DNA of 64,000 nucleotides from Achromobacter xylosoxidans (GCF_014490035.1 NZ_CP061008.1:1-64000); one strand, 5' to 3'; numbered from the stretch's first letter, positions 45,243 to 55,693 are shown. Numbers and translations: made by a program. The notes: generated by a model not told the origin, from the sequence alone.

Positions 45243-46022
45243 TCAGAACTGGATCGACAAGCCTCCGTCCACCACCAGCACGTGTCCATTCACGTATGAC
45301 GCCGCGGGCGACGCCAGGAACACGGCGGCGCCCGCGATTTCCTCCGGTTCGCCCCAACGTCCCATGGGGTTGCGTGTGGCGATGCGCGGTCCCACGTCGG
45401 GGTCGGCCACCATGGCGGCATTGGTCTCGGTGGCGAAGGTGCCAGGCGCGATGGCGTTGCTGGTGATGCCGTGACCGCCAAATTCCGCCGCCAGCGCGCG
45501 CACCATGCCCGTCAAACCTTGCTTGGCCGCGGGATAGACCGCATCGCCCGAGCGCGCCAGTTCGCCTACCACCGAAGTGATCGCGATCATGCGGCCGCTG
45601 CCCTGGCGCACCATGCGTTCGGCGGCGAACTTGGCCAGCAGCATGCCGGCGACCATGTCGGTGTCGATAAGCTCGCGGATTTCGGCGGGGCTGGTATCGC
45701 GCAGCGTCTTGCGATTGCGCGCGCCGACGTTGTTCACCAGGATGTCCAGGCGGCGGTGGTCGCGGTCTATGTCCTGGAAAGCGCGTTCCATCGCGGCGTC
45801 GTCGCTGATGTCGAACGGCAGCGGATGCGCGTCCAGGCCGGCGGCGGTCAATTCAGCCGCCGCGGCCGCGACGGCTTCGGCGTTGCGGCCGTTGATCAGC
45901 ACGCGTGCGCCACAGCCGGCCAGCGCGCGTGCGATACAGAAGCCCAGCCCGCGGGCCGAGCCGGTCACCAGGGCGACTTGTCCCGTCAGGTCGAAGTTGC
46001 GCAGATACGGCAGCGTGTTCAT
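45243..46022 (-). CDS. Short-chain dehydrogenase/reductase
   Basis: A 259-residue classical SDR (gluconate 5-dehydrogenase/FabG-like). TGSARGLG binds the cofactor, NNVGARN replaces the usual NNAG, and the catalytic Ser (AITSVVGE) and YPAAK are present. VVDGGLSIQF ends the protein. It lies downstream of an SsuABC-like transporter on the same strand, separated by a repeat element. It may oxidise or reduce the imported compound. Confidence 0.88.
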   Translation of the reverse strand: MNTLPYLRNFDLTGQVALVTGSARGLGFCIARALAGCGARVLINGRNAEAVAAAAAELTAAGLDAHPLPFDISDDAAMERAFQDIDRDHRRLDILVNNVGARNRKTLRDTSPAEIRELIDTDMVAGMLLAKFAAERMVRQGSGRMIAITSVVGELARSGDAVYPAAKQGLTGMVRALAAEFGGHGITSNAIAPGTFATETNAAMVADPDVGPRIATRNPMGRWGEPEEIAGAAVFLASPAASYVNGHVLVVDGGLSIQF

Positions 46023-46065
46023 GTCAGTCGTCCAAAGTGCTTGGTCTCAATCAGGGCCGCGCGGA

Positions 46066-46128
46066 TCCGGCTCCGCCGGTCCGCAGCGGCGCTCCCCGGG
46101 GGAAGCGCGCAGCGCTGCGGGGGATCTA
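46066..46128. repeat. Dispersed intergenic repeat, copy 2
   Basis: CCGGCTCCGCCGGTCCG, then CTCCCCGGGGG, then AAGCGCGCAGCGCTGCGGGGG, closely matching the element at 28426-28495 with a shorter central stem. It fills the gap between the permease stop and the SDR start. Confidence 0.6.
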
Positions 46129-46129
46129 C

Positions 46130-46984
46130 CTATTCCCGGAACTCCGGCGCCCAATGCAGCAGCCGGCGTTCCAGCCAGGTCACACAATAAACCAGCGCAA
46201 TGCCGACGATGGACAGCAGCGTCACCGCCGCGAACATGTCGGTGGCGTTCAGCGTCGCCAGCGCGGTGATCATCAGATAGCCCATGCCCGTCGTGGACCC
46301 CACGAACTCCGCCAGCACCACGCCGATCAGCGCGAAGCTGATGGCATTCGGCAAGGCGGCGAAGGTCCACGCGGCCGCGGTCGGGATGCGCACCCGCCAC
46401 AGGATCTGGCGCGGCGAACCGCCCAGCGTGCGGCAGAAGTCCACCAGCTCGCGTTCCACGCTGCGTCCGCCCTTGTAGGTGTTGAAGAACACCAGGAAGA
46501 ACACCACGAACCAGGACGTCACCACCTTGGAAGCCAGGCCCAGTCCGAAGAACATGGTGATGAGCGGCACGAACGCGATGCGCGGCATCGAGTTGAAGGC
46601 CACGATGAAGGGGTTGAACACGTCGGCCAGGAAGCGGCTGCGGCTGAGCGTCATGCCCACCACGAAGCCGCTGCCCACGCCCACCAGCAGTCCCACCATG
46701 GTGGCCTGCAAGGTCAGCCACAGGTGCGGCCAGACCGAACGCGGGCCGGGCTGCAGCCATTCCCACAGGCGCACGGCCACGCGCGAGGGTTGGCTGATGA
46801 AGAAGGGATCGAACAGCGTGTTCTGGGCGAACCAGGGGATGCGCGTGAGTATTTCCCAGGAACCCAGGATGATGGCAAGGATCAGCACCTGCCACATGGT
46901 GATGCGCAGCCGGCGCGCGATGCTGGCGCGGCGGTCCAGCCGCAGCTGGTCCTGCAGGGAATCGGCGGAGTAAGAGGTGGTCAT
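46130..46984 (-). CDS. ABC transporter permease (SsuC/TauC type)
   Basis: A 284-residue permease of the BPD_transp_1 family with six predicted helices and the EAA loop (ELVDFCRTLGGSPRQILWRVRIPTAAAWTF). The Ssu/Tau group imports sulfonates, nitrate, taurine or aromatic compounds. It is 13 bp downstream of the ATPase gene. Confidence 0.9.
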   Translation of the reverse strand: MTTSYSADSLQDQLRLDRRASIARRLRITMWQVLILAIILGSWEILTRIPWFAQNTLFDPFFISQPSRVAVRLWEWLQPGPRSVWPHLWLTLQATMVGLLVGVGSGFVVGMTLSRSRFLADVFNPFIVAFNSMPRIAFVPLITMFFGLGLASKVVTSWFVVFFLVFFNTYKGGRSVERELVDFCRTLGGSPRQILWRVRIPTAAAWTFAALPNAISFALIGVVLAEFVGSTTGMGYLMITALATLNATDMFAAVTLLSIVGIALVYCVTWLERRLLHWAPEFRE

Positions 46985-46997
46985 GACGCGTAGGGAT

Positions 46998-47768
46998 TCA
47001 GGCGGCGGCGCGGAACTGCTGTCCCAGCACGCTCCAGAGGCTTTGCACGTGGGTCACGAACTGCGGCGTTTCGCGCAGCGTGAACACATCGCGCGGATGC
47101 GGGATCTCGATGCGCTCGTCCAGCAGCACGCGGCTGGGCGGCCCGGACAGCACCACCACACGGTCCGACAGCAGGATGGCCTCGTCCAGGTCGTGCGTGA
47201 CCATGACGATGGTCTGGCCCAGCTTGCGCCAGATCTCGATCAGCTCGCGGTGCAGGTGGGTCTTGGTGTGCGTGTCCAGCGCGCCGAAGGGCTCGTCCAG
47301 GAGCAGGATGCGCGGCTCGACCGCCAGGCTCATCAAGAGCGCCACGCGCCGCCGCATGCCGCCCGATAGCTGGTGCGGAAAGGCGTCGGCGAACTGGCTC
47401 AAGTGGCCCATTTCCAGCAGCTCGGCCACGCGGCGCTCGATCTTGTCGGCGGCCACGCCCTGGAACTTCAGGCCCAGCGCCACGTTCTTCCTCACGTTGA
47501 ACCAGGGCAGCAGCGTGTCCTTCTGGAAGATGTAGCCCAGGGCTGGCGGCACCTGCCCGTCCACGACGCGGCCGTCCACGCGGATCGTGCCGGTGGTCGG
47601 GCGCAGAAACCCCGCGATCATGTTCAGCAGCGTGCTCTTGCCGCAGCCGGACGGCCCGACGATGGAGACGAACTCGCCTTCCGGGATCGTCAGGCTGACC
47701 TCGCCCACTGCGTGCGTGGTCGCCTGGCGGGTCTGGTAGGCCTTGCCTACCTTGTCCAGCGTGATCAT
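46998..47768 (-). CDS. ABC transporter ATP-binding protein (SsuB/TauB type)
   Basis: A 256-residue ABC ATPase with Walker [11 protein letters not shown]-loop FQKDTLLPW, signature [15 protein letters not shown], Walker [13 protein letters not shown] and H-loop THDLDEA. The start at 47768 (MITLDKVG) overlaps the binding-protein stop as TGATG, giving translational coupling; an earlier in-frame start is not needed. Confidence 0.93.
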   Translation of the reverse strand: MITLDKVGKAYQTRQATTHAVGEVSLTIPEGEFVSIVGPSGCGKSTLLNMIAGFLRPTTGTIRVDGRVVDGQVPPALGYIFQKDTLLPWFNVRKNVALGLKFQGVAADKIERRVAELLEMGHLSQFADAFPHQLSGGMRRRVALLMSLAVEPRILLLDEPFGALDTHTKTHLHRELIEIWRKLGQTIVMVTHDLDEAILLSDRVVVLSGPPSRVLLDERIEIPHPRDVFTLRETPQFVTHVQSLWSVLGQQFRAAA

Positions 47769-48826
47769 CAGAGGCCCCGCGCGCGGCGCACGAAGCTCAT
47801 GTTCACGCAACGGTCGTAGGGCACGGTCTTGATCTCGTCATTGGAGAACTGGCGGCCGTCGCCCATGATGGCCGTCATGCGGTCATAGGCGTCCTGGGTG
47901 ATGATGTTGTCCTTCAGGAACACCGTTTCCTTGTAGACGCCCAGCGTCTTCTCGATGGCGGCGCGCGGGAAGGCGTTCAGGTAATCGTCGTAGATCGCGT
48001 CGGTGACGGCCGCGGCGCTGTTGGCGCTGATGAAGTCCTGCGCGCGGACCAGCGCCGTGACGAAGGCCTGCACCACTTCGGGGCGCTTCTGGATGGTGTC
48101 CTGCAAGGTCAGGGCCGCGATGCCGGGCACGTCGCCGCCCATGAATTCGTTCCACGAGCTTTCAGTCGTGGCGTCGAAGATGGGCACGCCCCAGCCTTCC
48201 TGCTGCGCCTGTTCCATCATGGACATGGTGGCCATGCTGGCCGACACGGAGCCGGTCTTGAGCGCGCCCAGCATGGTGGCCAGGTCGCCCAGCGGGCGGA
48301 TGTCCACCTTGTCGGCCACGCCGGCCTTCTGCATCAGGTACAGCGCCATCAGCCAGGTGCTGGACTGCGGCTGGGTCGCGCCCACGCGCTTGCCGGCCAG
48401 GTCCTTTAACGATTTGATCTTGCCGCTTTCGAAGTCTTCACGGCGCACGATGACGTTGGCGTAGGTGAGCTTGCGGTCAAAGCCGAACACCAGCGTGGCG
48501 GGCTTGCCGGCCAGCGTCAGCGCGGGGGCGGCCGTGGCGGCGGTGGCGCCGAACGCGATCTGGCCCGCGGCCAGCAGCTGGTTGGTGCGCGGACCGCTCT
48601 GCGAGTTCAGGTATTCGACTTCCAGCCCGCCCTCGCCGAAGTAGCCTTTCTTCAGCGCGACATAACCCGCGGCAAAGAACGGGTCGATGCTGCCCTGGCC
48701 GTAGACGACGCGGCCCAGCTTGGGCTGCGCGAATGCGACGCGGCCATTGACCAGGCTGATGCCGGCCAGCGCGCCAGCGGCGGCCAGCACGCGGCGGCGG
48801 GTGGTGAAGTCGGGGCTGTTGCTCAT
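47768..48826 (-). CDS. SsuA/NMT1-like ABC transporter substrate-binding protein with Tat-type leader
   Basis: A 352-residue periplasmic binding protein of the NMT1/SsuA group. The leader contains TTRRRVLAAAGALAGISLVNG and ends AFAQ, a Tat-like signal. The mature part has VVYGQGSIDPFFAAGYVALKKGYFGEGGLEVEYLNSQSG, typical of the family. GAGGA precedes the ATG at 48826; a longer frame upstream is less likely. It heads the unit binding protein-ATPase-permease-SDR. The ligand is unknown. Confidence 0.88.
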   Translation of the reverse strand: MSNSPDFTTRRRVLAAAGALAGISLVNGRVAFAQPKLGRVVYGQGSIDPFFAAGYVALKKGYFGEGGLEVEYLNSQSGPRTNQLLAAGQIAFGATAATAAPALTLAGKPATLVFGFDRKLTYANVIVRREDFESGKIKSLKDLAGKRVGATQPQSSTWLMALYLMQKAGVADKVDIRPLGDLATMLGALKTGSVSASMATMSMMEQAQQEGWGVPIFDATTESSWNEFMGGDVPGIAALTLQDTIQKRPEVVQAFVTALVRAQDFISANSAAAVTDAIYDDYLNAFPRAAIEKTLGVYKETVFLKDNIITQDAYDRMTAIMGDGRQFSNDEIKTVPYDRCVNMSFVRRARGL

Positions 48827-48897
48827 GTCGTCCTCGGTATAGGTCTGGTTGCAGCGGTTTGGCGTAGACAATACCCCAGCCACTGGCGTCCAACAAT

Positions 48898-48923
48898 GGA
48901 AAACGCCCGGTTGCCCGGGCGTT
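48898..48923 (-). terminator. Terminator of topB (minus strand)
   Basis: Stem AACGCCCGG / CCGGGCGTT with a four-base loop, then a short T run on the minus strand, 45 bp after the topB stop. Confidence 0.7.
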
Positions 48924-48967
48924 GTGCGCGATGGTCGGGAGGCGGCGCGCCAGGCGCCGCGCCCGTT

Positions 48968-51592
48968 TTACGCGGCGGCTTTTTTCGGCGCGGCCTTCTT
49001 CACCGCCTTCTTGACCGCCGTTTTCGTGGCCGTCTTGGTTGCGGTCTTCTTCACCGCAGCCTTCTTGGCCGGCGCCTTTTTCGCGGCAGTCTTGGTCGCG
49101 GTCTTGGCAGCCGTCTTGGCCGGCGCGCGGCCCGGCTTTTCAGGACGCGGCTCGAACTCGAAGCCGATCTTGCCGTCCGGCTGGCGGACGAGGAAGGCCT
49201 TGAACTTGCGATTGGTGCGGCTGGAGACGAAGCCGTCGAGCAGGTCGGTGCGGCCGTTGATCAGCAGCTTTTCCATTTGTTCGCGCGAGATCTCCTGCTG
49301 CAGGATGACCTTGCCCGAACGGAAATCGCAGCTCTTTTCGGGGCCGACGGATTTCTCGCAGACGTAGCTCATGCCATGCTCAAAGACGCGCGACTGGCAC
49401 TTGGGGCAGGAGCCCACCGGCGTATGGCCGGAGAAGTCCACGGCCTCGCTGTCGTCCTCGTCGTTCTGGCCGAAGTCGAATTCCAGTTTGTACTCGTCGC
49501 TGATGCGCAGGATGGCGGCGAACGGACGGCCCATCTTGCTGATGAAGCCTTGCAGCGGACCGATCTCGCGCTTGGCCAGCAGCTCTTCCACTTCGGGCAG
49601 CTCGAAGGTGCGGCCGCCCGGGTGCTTGCCGATGGAGAAGTCGCAGGCGGTGCAGGCAAAGCGGCGATAGTTTTCCTTCACCACGGCGCCGCACTTGGGG
49701 CACGGCGTCTGCAGCGTGGCGTAATCGCCCGGCACCGTGTCGCGCTCGTATTCCTTGGCGCGCTTGACGATGACCTGGGTCATCTGCGCGATCTCGCGCA
49801 TGAAGGCCTCGCGGCCCAGCCCGCCCTGCTCGATCTGCTTGAGCTTGTGTTCCCATTCGCCGGTGAGTTCCGGCGAAGTCAGTTCGGTCACGTCCAGGCC
49901 GGACAAGAGCGTCATCAGCTGACGCGCCTTGGCGGTGGGCACCAGGTCGCGGCCTTCGCGGCGCAGGTAGCTTTCGTTGAGCAGGCCTTCGATGATGGCG
50001 GCGCGCGTGGCCGGCGTGCCCAGGCCGCGCTCGGACATGGCCTCGCGCAGTTCCTCGTCGTCCACCAGCTTGCCCGCGCCTTCCATGGCCGACAGCAGCG
50101 TGCCTTCGTTAAAGCGCGCCGGCGGCTTGGTGGTCAGGCCGACGGCTTCCACGTCCTCGGTGCGCACGGTCTCGCCGTCCGCCACAGGCACCAGGTTGGC
50201 GTCTTCGCCTTGGGCTTCCTTGCCGTAGACGGCCAGCCATCCCGGGCTGACCAGCACCTTGCCGTCGGTGCGGAAGCGGTGCCCCTGCACTTCGGTCATG
50301 CGGGTGGTGACGCGGTATTCCGCGGCGGGGAAGAACACGGCCAGGAAGCGCTTGAGCACCAGGTCGTACAGCTTGGCCTCGGCTTCGCTCAGATCGTGCG
50401 GGATCTGCAGCGTGGGGATGATGGCAAAGTGGTCCGACACCTTCTTGTTGTCGAAGATGCGGCGGTTGGGCTTGACCCAGTTTTCGCTGACCACCGTGCC
50501 GGCGTGGCGGGCCAGGCCGCCCACCGCATTGGAGCCGCCCTGCGCCAATGCGCGCATGGTCTCCTTGACGGTGTTGATGTAGTCCTCGGGCAGGTAGCGC
50601 GAATCGGTACGCGGGTAGGTCAGCGCCTTGTGCCGTTCGTACAGGGTCTGCGCCAGCGCCAGCGTGGTCTTGGCCGAAAAGCCGAAACGGCCGTTGGCCT
50701 CGCGCTGCAGCGAAGTCAGGTCGTAGAGGGCCGGCGACATCTGGGTCGACGGCTTGGATTCTTCCGTGACGCTGCCGGGCTGTTCGCGGCAGGCAGCCAC
50801 CACGCTCTGGGCGGCAGCCTGCGACCACAGGCGCGATTCGCGCTTTTCGGGGTCGCGGTCGTCTTTCTTGAATTCCGGGTCGATCCAGCGGCCTTCGTAC
50901 AGGCCGGCGGCCGCCACGAAGGTGGCGCGCACTTCCCAGTAGTCGCGCGGCACGAAGCGGCGGATGCGCTCCTCGCGCTCGGCCACGATGGCCAGCGTGG
51001 GCGTCTGCACCCGGCCGACCGGGGTCTTGAAGAAGCCGCCGTCCTTGCTGTTGAAGGCGGTCATTGCGCGGGTGCCGTTGATGCCCACCAGCCAGTCGGC
51101 TTCGGCGCGCGAGCGGGCGGCCGCTTCGAGCGGCTTGAGCTGGACGTCGTCGCGCAGGTTGGCGAAGGCTTCGCGGATGGCAGCCTGGGTCATCGACTGC
51201 AGCCAGAGGCGCTGGATCGGCTTCTTCACGCCCGCGTACTGAATGATGTAGCGGAAGATCAGTTCGCCTTCGCGCCCGGCGTCACAGGCGTTGATGATGG
51301 CGTCGACGTCCTTGCGCTTGGCCAGGCGGACCAGCAGCTTGAGCCGTTCGGCCGATTTCTTGTCGGTGGGCCCCAGTTCGAACTCGGGCGGAATCACGGG
51401 CAGGTGCGTGAAGCTCCATTTTCCCTTGACCGGATCGTTGGGCGCGACCAAGCTCAGCAAGTGGCCTATGCTGGACGCGAGGACGTAACGTTCGCTTTCA
51501 AAATAGTCGCCCTCGCGCGCAAAGCCTCCCAAGGCGCGTGATATATCGAGGGCTACCGAGGGCTTCTCGGCAATAATCAGCGTTTTATTCAT
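48968..51592 (-). CDS. topB: DNA topoisomerase III with histone H1-like C-terminal tail
   Basis: An 874-residue type IA topoisomerase that decatenates DNA and resolves recombination intermediates. EKPSVALDISRALG and DACDAGREGELIFR belong to the TOPRIM domain, and the catalytic Tyr lies in TYPRTDSRYLPED. Two CPKC-type zinc-finger regions follow (CPKCGAVVKEN and CPKCQSRVFEHG). The last 50 or so residues are almost only Lys, Ala, Thr and Pro (AAKKAPAKKAAVKK pattern), like eukaryotic H1 tails, probably a non-specific DNA anchor. The gene starts at 51592; a long upstream frame is spurious. Confidence 0.94.
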   Translation of the reverse strand: MNKTLIIAEKPSVALDISRALGGFAREGDYFESERYVLASSIGHLLSLVAPNDPVKGKWSFTHLPVIPPEFELGPTDKKSAERLKLLVRLAKRKDVDAIINACDAGREGELIFRYIIQYAGVKKPIQRLWLQSMTQAAIREAFANLRDDVQLKPLEAAARSRAEADWLVGINGTRAMTAFNSKDGGFFKTPVGRVQTPTLAIVAEREERIRRFVPRDYWEVRATFVAAAGLYEGRWIDPEFKKDDRDPEKRESRLWSQAAAQSVVAACREQPGSVTEESKPSTQMSPALYDLTSLQREANGRFGFSAKTTLALAQTLYERHKALTYPRTDSRYLPEDYINTVKETMRALAQGGSNAVGGLARHAGTVVSENWVKPNRRIFDNKKVSDHFAIIPTLQIPHDLSEAEAKLYDLVLKRFLAVFFPAAEYRVTTRMTEVQGHRFRTDGKVLVSPGWLAVYGKEAQGEDANLVPVADGETVRTEDVEAVGLTTKPPARFNEGTLLSAMEGAGKLVDDEELREAMSERGLGTPATRAAIIEGLLNESYLRREGRDLVPTAKARQLMTLLSGLDVTELTSPELTGEWEHKLKQIEQGGLGREAFMREIAQMTQVIVKRAKEYERDTVPGDYATLQTPCPKCGAVVKENYRRFACTACDFSIGKHPGGRTFELPEVEELLAKREIGPLQGFISKMGRPFAAILRISDEYKLEFDFGQNDEDDSEAVDFSGHTPVGSCPKCQSRVFEHGMSYVCEKSVGPEKSCDFRSGKVILQQEISREQMEKLLINGRTDLLDGFVSSRTNRKFKAFLVRQPDGKIGFEFEPRPEKPGRAPAKTAAKTATKTAAKKAPAKKAAVKKTATKTATKTAVKKAVKKAAPKKAAA

Positions 51593-51654
51593 GTGTATCC
51601 AGTGGCGGCAGTCCCGCCGTAGTAGCGCGGATAATAAGATCGGAGATTCGCCAG

Positions 51655-54285
51655 ATGCAAGTCGGCACTGAAAGACAAGCGGGATCCGAACTACACGCCT
51701 GGCGTCAATTTCTGGCGCGCAGCACCCTCTGGCTAGGTGTTTTGCTGCTGGGCAGCGCGGCGGTTTGCTGGGTCGCGGCCAACTGGCAGGACATGACCAA
51801 AATCCAGCGTTTCGCCGGTATCCAGGGCCTCCTGGCGGTTTGCGCGCTGGCCGCTGCCTGGACCGGACTGCGCCTGCGGGCGAGTCCTGGCGTGCGCCGC
51901 ACCATACCAGGCGCCCTGCTCGCCCTGGCCGGCATCCTCCTGGGCGCGCTGCTCGCATTACTAGGCCAAACTTACCAGACTGGCGCTGATACCTGGGAAC
52001 TGTTCGCCTGGTGGGCGCTGCTGCTGCTGCCCTGGGCGCTGGCCGCCGGCAGCCAGGCCGTCTGGCTGCTATGGGCGCTGGTGTTGAACGTGGCGGTGGC
52101 CTTGTGGCTGGGCGAGCGGGTGTTCTCCTGGGTGCTGATATTCGGCGGCCCGGGCGTGCCCGGCCTGATGATGGCCGGCCTGAACCTGGTGCTGCTGCTG
52201 GGCTGGGAGCTGGCTGCCCGCCGCTGGCGCGCCAGCACCCTGGTCGGTCCGCGGGTCCTGGCCGCCCTGGCAATCAGCGTGCTGGTGCTGACCCAGATGC
52301 TTGGCGACTTCCTGGGCCGCGGCCTGGGCCTCTATAACGGCATCGCCTGGGTCGCGGTGACCCTGGGCCTGGGCTTCTATTATCAGAAGGGCCGGCGCGA
52401 CCTGATCATCCTGGCCATGCTGGCCGCCGGCGTCATCTGCGTGTCGCTGCGGGTGGCGGGCGAATGGCTGCTGCGCCTGGAGCCCGGCGTCTGGGCGGCC
52501 CTGCCGCTGGCGGCGCTGCTCATGGCCGAGGCCGTCTTGGCCGCGCGCTGGCTGCGCCGGCTTGCCGGCGACCCGCAGACGGCGGAGGCCGCGGCCGCCG
52601 ATTCCGAACCGGCAGCGGCTTCGGCCGGCAACTCGGTGGACCCGGCCGACGCCAGCGCGCCGGTCGCGCAGCTGGCGCCCGCTCCGGTGCCGCAGGCGGA
52701 TCCGCCCTGGTACGTGCAGTGCCTGCTTGGCCTGAGCGCCTGGCTGTCGACTGTGCTGCTGCTGGTGTTCATCGCGTTCTCGGGCTTTATTACCTCTGAA
52801 AGCGGCGCGCTGGTGGCCGGGCTGGTGCTTTGCGCGGCCGGTGTGGCGGTGCTGCGCAGCGATGCTGGCCCGTTCTGGCGCCAGTGCGGCACGGCCATGG
52901 CCTTCGCAGGGCAAATCCTGATCATCTTCGGGCTATCCAGCTCGACCTCGTTCGCCAGCGCCTGCGTGTTCGTGCTGCTGATGGCGGCTACGGTCTATGC
53001 CGTCGGACCCGACGTCATCCTGCGCTTCCTGAGCGGCTTGCTGATTGCCGCGGCGGGGGCGGGCTTGATCTGGCGCGGCCTGTCGCCCGACCTGAGCGGC
53101 GAAGACCTGCTGGACGCATGGCTGGGCTTCGACGCCATGCGCGCGACCTTTGTGTGGCTGCCCATTGCCGTGACCGGCGCCTGGGCCACCGCCGTCATCT
53201 TCAGCCTGAGCCACCGCCTGGGCGGCAAGCGCGCCCATGCGCTGCAACCGCTGGCCTGGGCCTTCCTGCTGTCGGTGCAAGGGATGGTATGGCTGGCCGG
53301 GGGCATCTCCGCCCAGCAACTGCCCGCCATGTGGCAGCTGAATCCGCACACGGCCGTGCTGGTCATTGCGGGCGCGCTGTTGCCCGTCGCGGCCGCCTTC
53401 GCGGTGCTCTGGCCCCGCCGCCATGTACTGACTGCGGGCGTCACCTGGGGTGTCCCGATAGCTCTGCTGATCCTGTCCCTGTTCTGGCTGCCCAGTCCAG
53501 GCGTGGGTTTCGCGCTGGCCTGGCTGCTGCTGGGCTTCGGCTTGAACCAGTTCCGCTTGGTCGTGTTCGCGGTGATCAGCCTGCTGGCTTATCTGGGTGT
53601 CTATTACTACCAATTGGACGTGCCGCTGCTGCAAAAGGCCTTGTGGCTGGGCGGCGCCGCGGTGCTGCTGTTCGTGTTGCGCGCCCTGGTGTGGCTGGTG
53701 CCGCGCCTGATGCGCACCATCGCGCCCAGCCGACGCGGGGCCCTGCCGCCGGTGTCGGCGCCCTTGCGCTGGCGCACGCTGGCCATCCTGGGCGGCCTGG
53801 TGCTGGTGCTGGCGGTCGCCAACGGCGGCATCTGGCAGCGTGAAAAACTGCTGGCGTCGGGCAAGGTGGTCATCCTGGAACTGGCTCCGGTGGATCCCCG
53901 TTCGCTGATGCAAGGCGACTACATGGCGCTGAACTTCGCGGCCAGCCGGGAAGTCACGCGCCTGCGGCTGGGCGGCGAGCGTCCCGAAGCCGAGGACTCC
54001 GTCATGGGTTACGAGCCGGACGGCTATGTCATGCTGCAGACGGACGCTCGCGGCGTCGGGCAGCCGCTACGCATCCAGCCCGATACGCACCCGCATACCG
54101 ATGCCGAAGTGCCGCTGCGTTACCGCATCCGCGACAACAGCGTGCGCATCGTGACCAACGCCTATTTCTTCCCGGAAGGCCAGGCCGAGCGCTATCAGGT
54201 CGCCAAGTACGGCGAGTTGCGCGTGGCGGAAAACGGCGAGGCCCTGCTCGTCCGGATGCTGGACCAGGACCTCAAGCCGCTGTAG
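51655..54285 (+). CDS. Large DUF2157/DUF4401/GDYXXLXY membrane protein
   Basis: An 876-residue protein with about 20 predicted membrane helices. The start resembles DUF2157 ([24 protein letters not shown]) and the middle DUF4401-type. An Ala/Pro-rich linker lies at about residues 300-345. The final part after the last helix carries the GDYXXLXY motif as GDYMALNF. Its function is unknown. All three modules are often encoded by two genes; here they are joined. It is divergent from topB with only 62 bp between them, and its end overlaps the converging gluQ gene by 14 bp. Confidence 0.82.
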   Translation: MQVGTERQAGSELHAWRQFLARSTLWLGVLLLGSAAVCWVAANWQDMTKIQRFAGIQGLLAVCALAAAWTGLRLRASPGVRRTIPGALLALAGILLGALLALLGQTYQTGADTWELFAWWALLLLPWALAAGSQAVWLLWALVLNVAVALWLGERVFSWVLIFGGPGVPGLMMAGLNLVLLLGWELAARRWRASTLVGPRVLAALAISVLVLTQMLGDFLGRGLGLYNGIAWVAVTLGLGFYYQKGRRDLIILAMLAAGVICVSLRVAGEWLLRLEPGVWAALPLAALLMAEAVLAARWLRRLAGDPQTAEAAAADSEPAAASAGNSVDPADASAPVAQLAPAPVPQADPPWYVQCLLGLSAWLSTVLLLVFIAFSGFITSESGALVAGLVLCAAGVAVLRSDAGPFWRQCGTAMAFAGQILIIFGLSSSTSFASACVFVLLMAATVYAVGPDVILRFLSGLLIAAAGAGLIWRGLSPDLSGEDLLDAWLGFDAMRATFVWLPIAVTGAWATAVIFSLSHRLGGKRAHALQPLAWAFLLSVQGMVWLAGGISAQQLPAMWQLNPHTAVLVIAGALLPVAAAFAVLWPRRHVLTAGVTWGVPIALLILSLFWLPSPGVGFALAWLLLGFGLNQFRLVVFAVISLLAYLGVYYYQLDVPLLQKALWLGGAAVLLFVLRALVWLVPRLMRTIAPSRRGALPPVSAPLRWRTLAILGGLVLVLAVANGGIWQREKLLASGKVVILELAPVDPRSLMQGDYMALNFAASREVTRLRLGGERPEAEDSVMGYEPDGYVMLQTDARGVGQPLRIQPDTHPHTDAEVPLRYRIRDNSVRIVTNAYFFPEGQAERYQVAKYGELRVAENGEALLVRMLDQDLKPL

Positions 54286-55168
54286 CGGCGGGCAGCGGGA
54301 AGCGCCGCGCCCACCGCGCGGTGGCTTCCCGCAGGAAATGACCGCGGTCCGCGGCATCGATGGGGTCGAAGCCCAAGGCGCGCCAGGCGGCCATCAGCGC
54401 CGCCAGGGGCGCGCCGGTGTCGATGGGCGGGGCGCCGTTCTGCTTGGACAGTTTCAGGCCGCTGGAAGCGTCCAGGATCAGCGGCACGTGCAGGTAGCGC
54501 ACCGGCGGCAGGCCCAGCAGCCGGCCCAGCACGCGCTGGCGCGCGGTGGAACTGAGCAGGTCCGCGCCGCGCACCACGTCGGTCACGCCTTGCGCGGCGT
54601 CGTCCACCACTACAGCGAGTTGGTACGCCCACAGGCCGTCAGCCCGCCTTAGCGCGATGTCGCCCACCGCCTGCGCCACGTCCTGTTCCTGCGGCCCCAG
54701 CCAGCGGTCGACGAAATGTTCCACGCCATCCGGCATGATCACGCGCCAGGCGCGGGCCTCGCGGCCTGGTGGCAAGCCGTGGCGGCAGGTGCCGGGATAC
54801 GGCCGTTCGCCGTCGGCCCCGGGCGCGGTCTGGCCGCGCAGCGCCGAATCCGCGATTTCGCGCCGGGTGCAGCCGCAGCCGTAGATCAGGCCGCGCGCGG
54901 CCAGCGAGTCGAAGGCGGCCTGGTAGGCGTCATTACGGCGCGACTGCCACATGATGTCGCCGTCCCAGTCCAGGCCCAGCGCCTTTAGCTGGCCCATGAT
55001 GACCTCGGCCGCGCCCGGCACCGTGCGCGGCGTGTCCACGTCTTCGATGCGCAGCAGCCAGCGTCCGCCATGGGCGCGCGCGTCCAGCCAGCTGGCTAGC
55101 GCGGCAACCAGCGAGCCCGCATGCAGCGGGCCGCTGGGACTGGGGGCGAAGCGGCCGACGTAATTCAC
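54272..55168 (-). CDS. gluQ: Glutamyl-Q tRNA(Asp) synthetase
   Basis: A 298-residue truncated GluRS-like enzyme that attaches glutamate to queuosine in tRNA(Asp). The HIGH motif is PLHAGS, the KMSKS motif KLSKQN, and Cys residues in [10 protein letters not shown] and PGTCRHG form the zinc site. It lacks the anticodon-binding domain, as expected. The 3' end overlaps the converging DUF2157 gene by 14 bp. Confidence 0.93.
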   Translation of the reverse strand: MNYVGRFAPSPSGPLHAGSLVAALASWLDARAHGGRWLLRIEDVDTPRTVPGAAEVIMGQLKALGLDWDGDIMWQSRRNDAYQAAFDSLAARGLIYGCGCTRREIADSALRGQTAPGADGERPYPGTCRHGLPPGREARAWRVIMPDGVEHFVDRWLGPQEQDVAQAVGDIALRRADGLWAYQLAVVVDDAAQGVTDVVRGADLLSSTARQRVLGRLLGLPPVRYLHVPLILDASSGLKLSKQNGAPPIDTGAPLAALMAAWRALGFDPIDAADRGHFLREATARWARRFPLPAATAA

Positions 55169-55234
55169 GATGGGACGCCCGCGCGGCGCGGCGCGCGGGT
55201 AAGGAGTAACGGCATCAAGCGACGCGGATACCGT

Positions 55235-55693
55235 TCAATGCAGCAAGCGCGTGCCGTCCTCGTCCAGCAGCTCTTCCAGGACCAGATTGTCGATCTCGGC
55301 TTCCTGGCTCCAGAGAACCATGAGGGCGATGATCTTGATCTTGGACAGCGGCACGGGCGTTTCCGGCGACGCCAGACCCCGGTCGATGACGATCTCGCGC
55401 AAGGGCGCGGGCAGCACGCCGGCCGATTCCAGGAAGGCGATGAAGCCGATGGATTCGGTGCCGAGCTGCTGGTATTCGTTGTCGGTGTAGATCCGGGTGC
55501 CGGTGGCGGGGGCCTGGGCGAGATCGACGCAGCGTTCGGTGGTTTCGGCCAGGCCGTAGAGCCAGCCGAGGGCGTCGTCGATGTCTTCGTGCTCGAAACC
55601 GGCGGCGGCAAGCCGCTTTGCGAGCACGTCGGCCGCAGGACAGGCTTGCGGCGTGTAGTAATTCTCGTACAGATAAACCAGGATATCGAACAT
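55235..55693 (-). CDS. smg: DUF494 (Smg) family protein
   Basis: A 152-residue small acidic protein, MFDILVYLYENYY at the start and IKIIALMVLWSQEAEIDNLVLEELLDEDG near the end, both diagnostic of Smg. In many proteobacteria smg lies next to dprA and topoisomerase genes, but its role remains unclear. Here topB is about 3.6 kb away on the same strand and dprA is absent from the window. The start at 55693 begins the family similarity. Confidence 0.9.
   Translation of the reverse strand: MFDILVYLYENYYTPQACPAADVLAKRLAAAGFEHEDIDDALGWLYGLAETTERCVDLAQAPATGTRIYTDNEYQQLGTESIGFIAFLESAGVLPAPLREIVIDRGLASPETPVPLSKIKIIALMVLWSQEAEIDNLVLEELLDEDGTRLLH

Noticed and set aside
48896..51541. An 881-codon plus-strand frame antisense to topB
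   Set aside because: Shadow of topB; no domain can be recognised.
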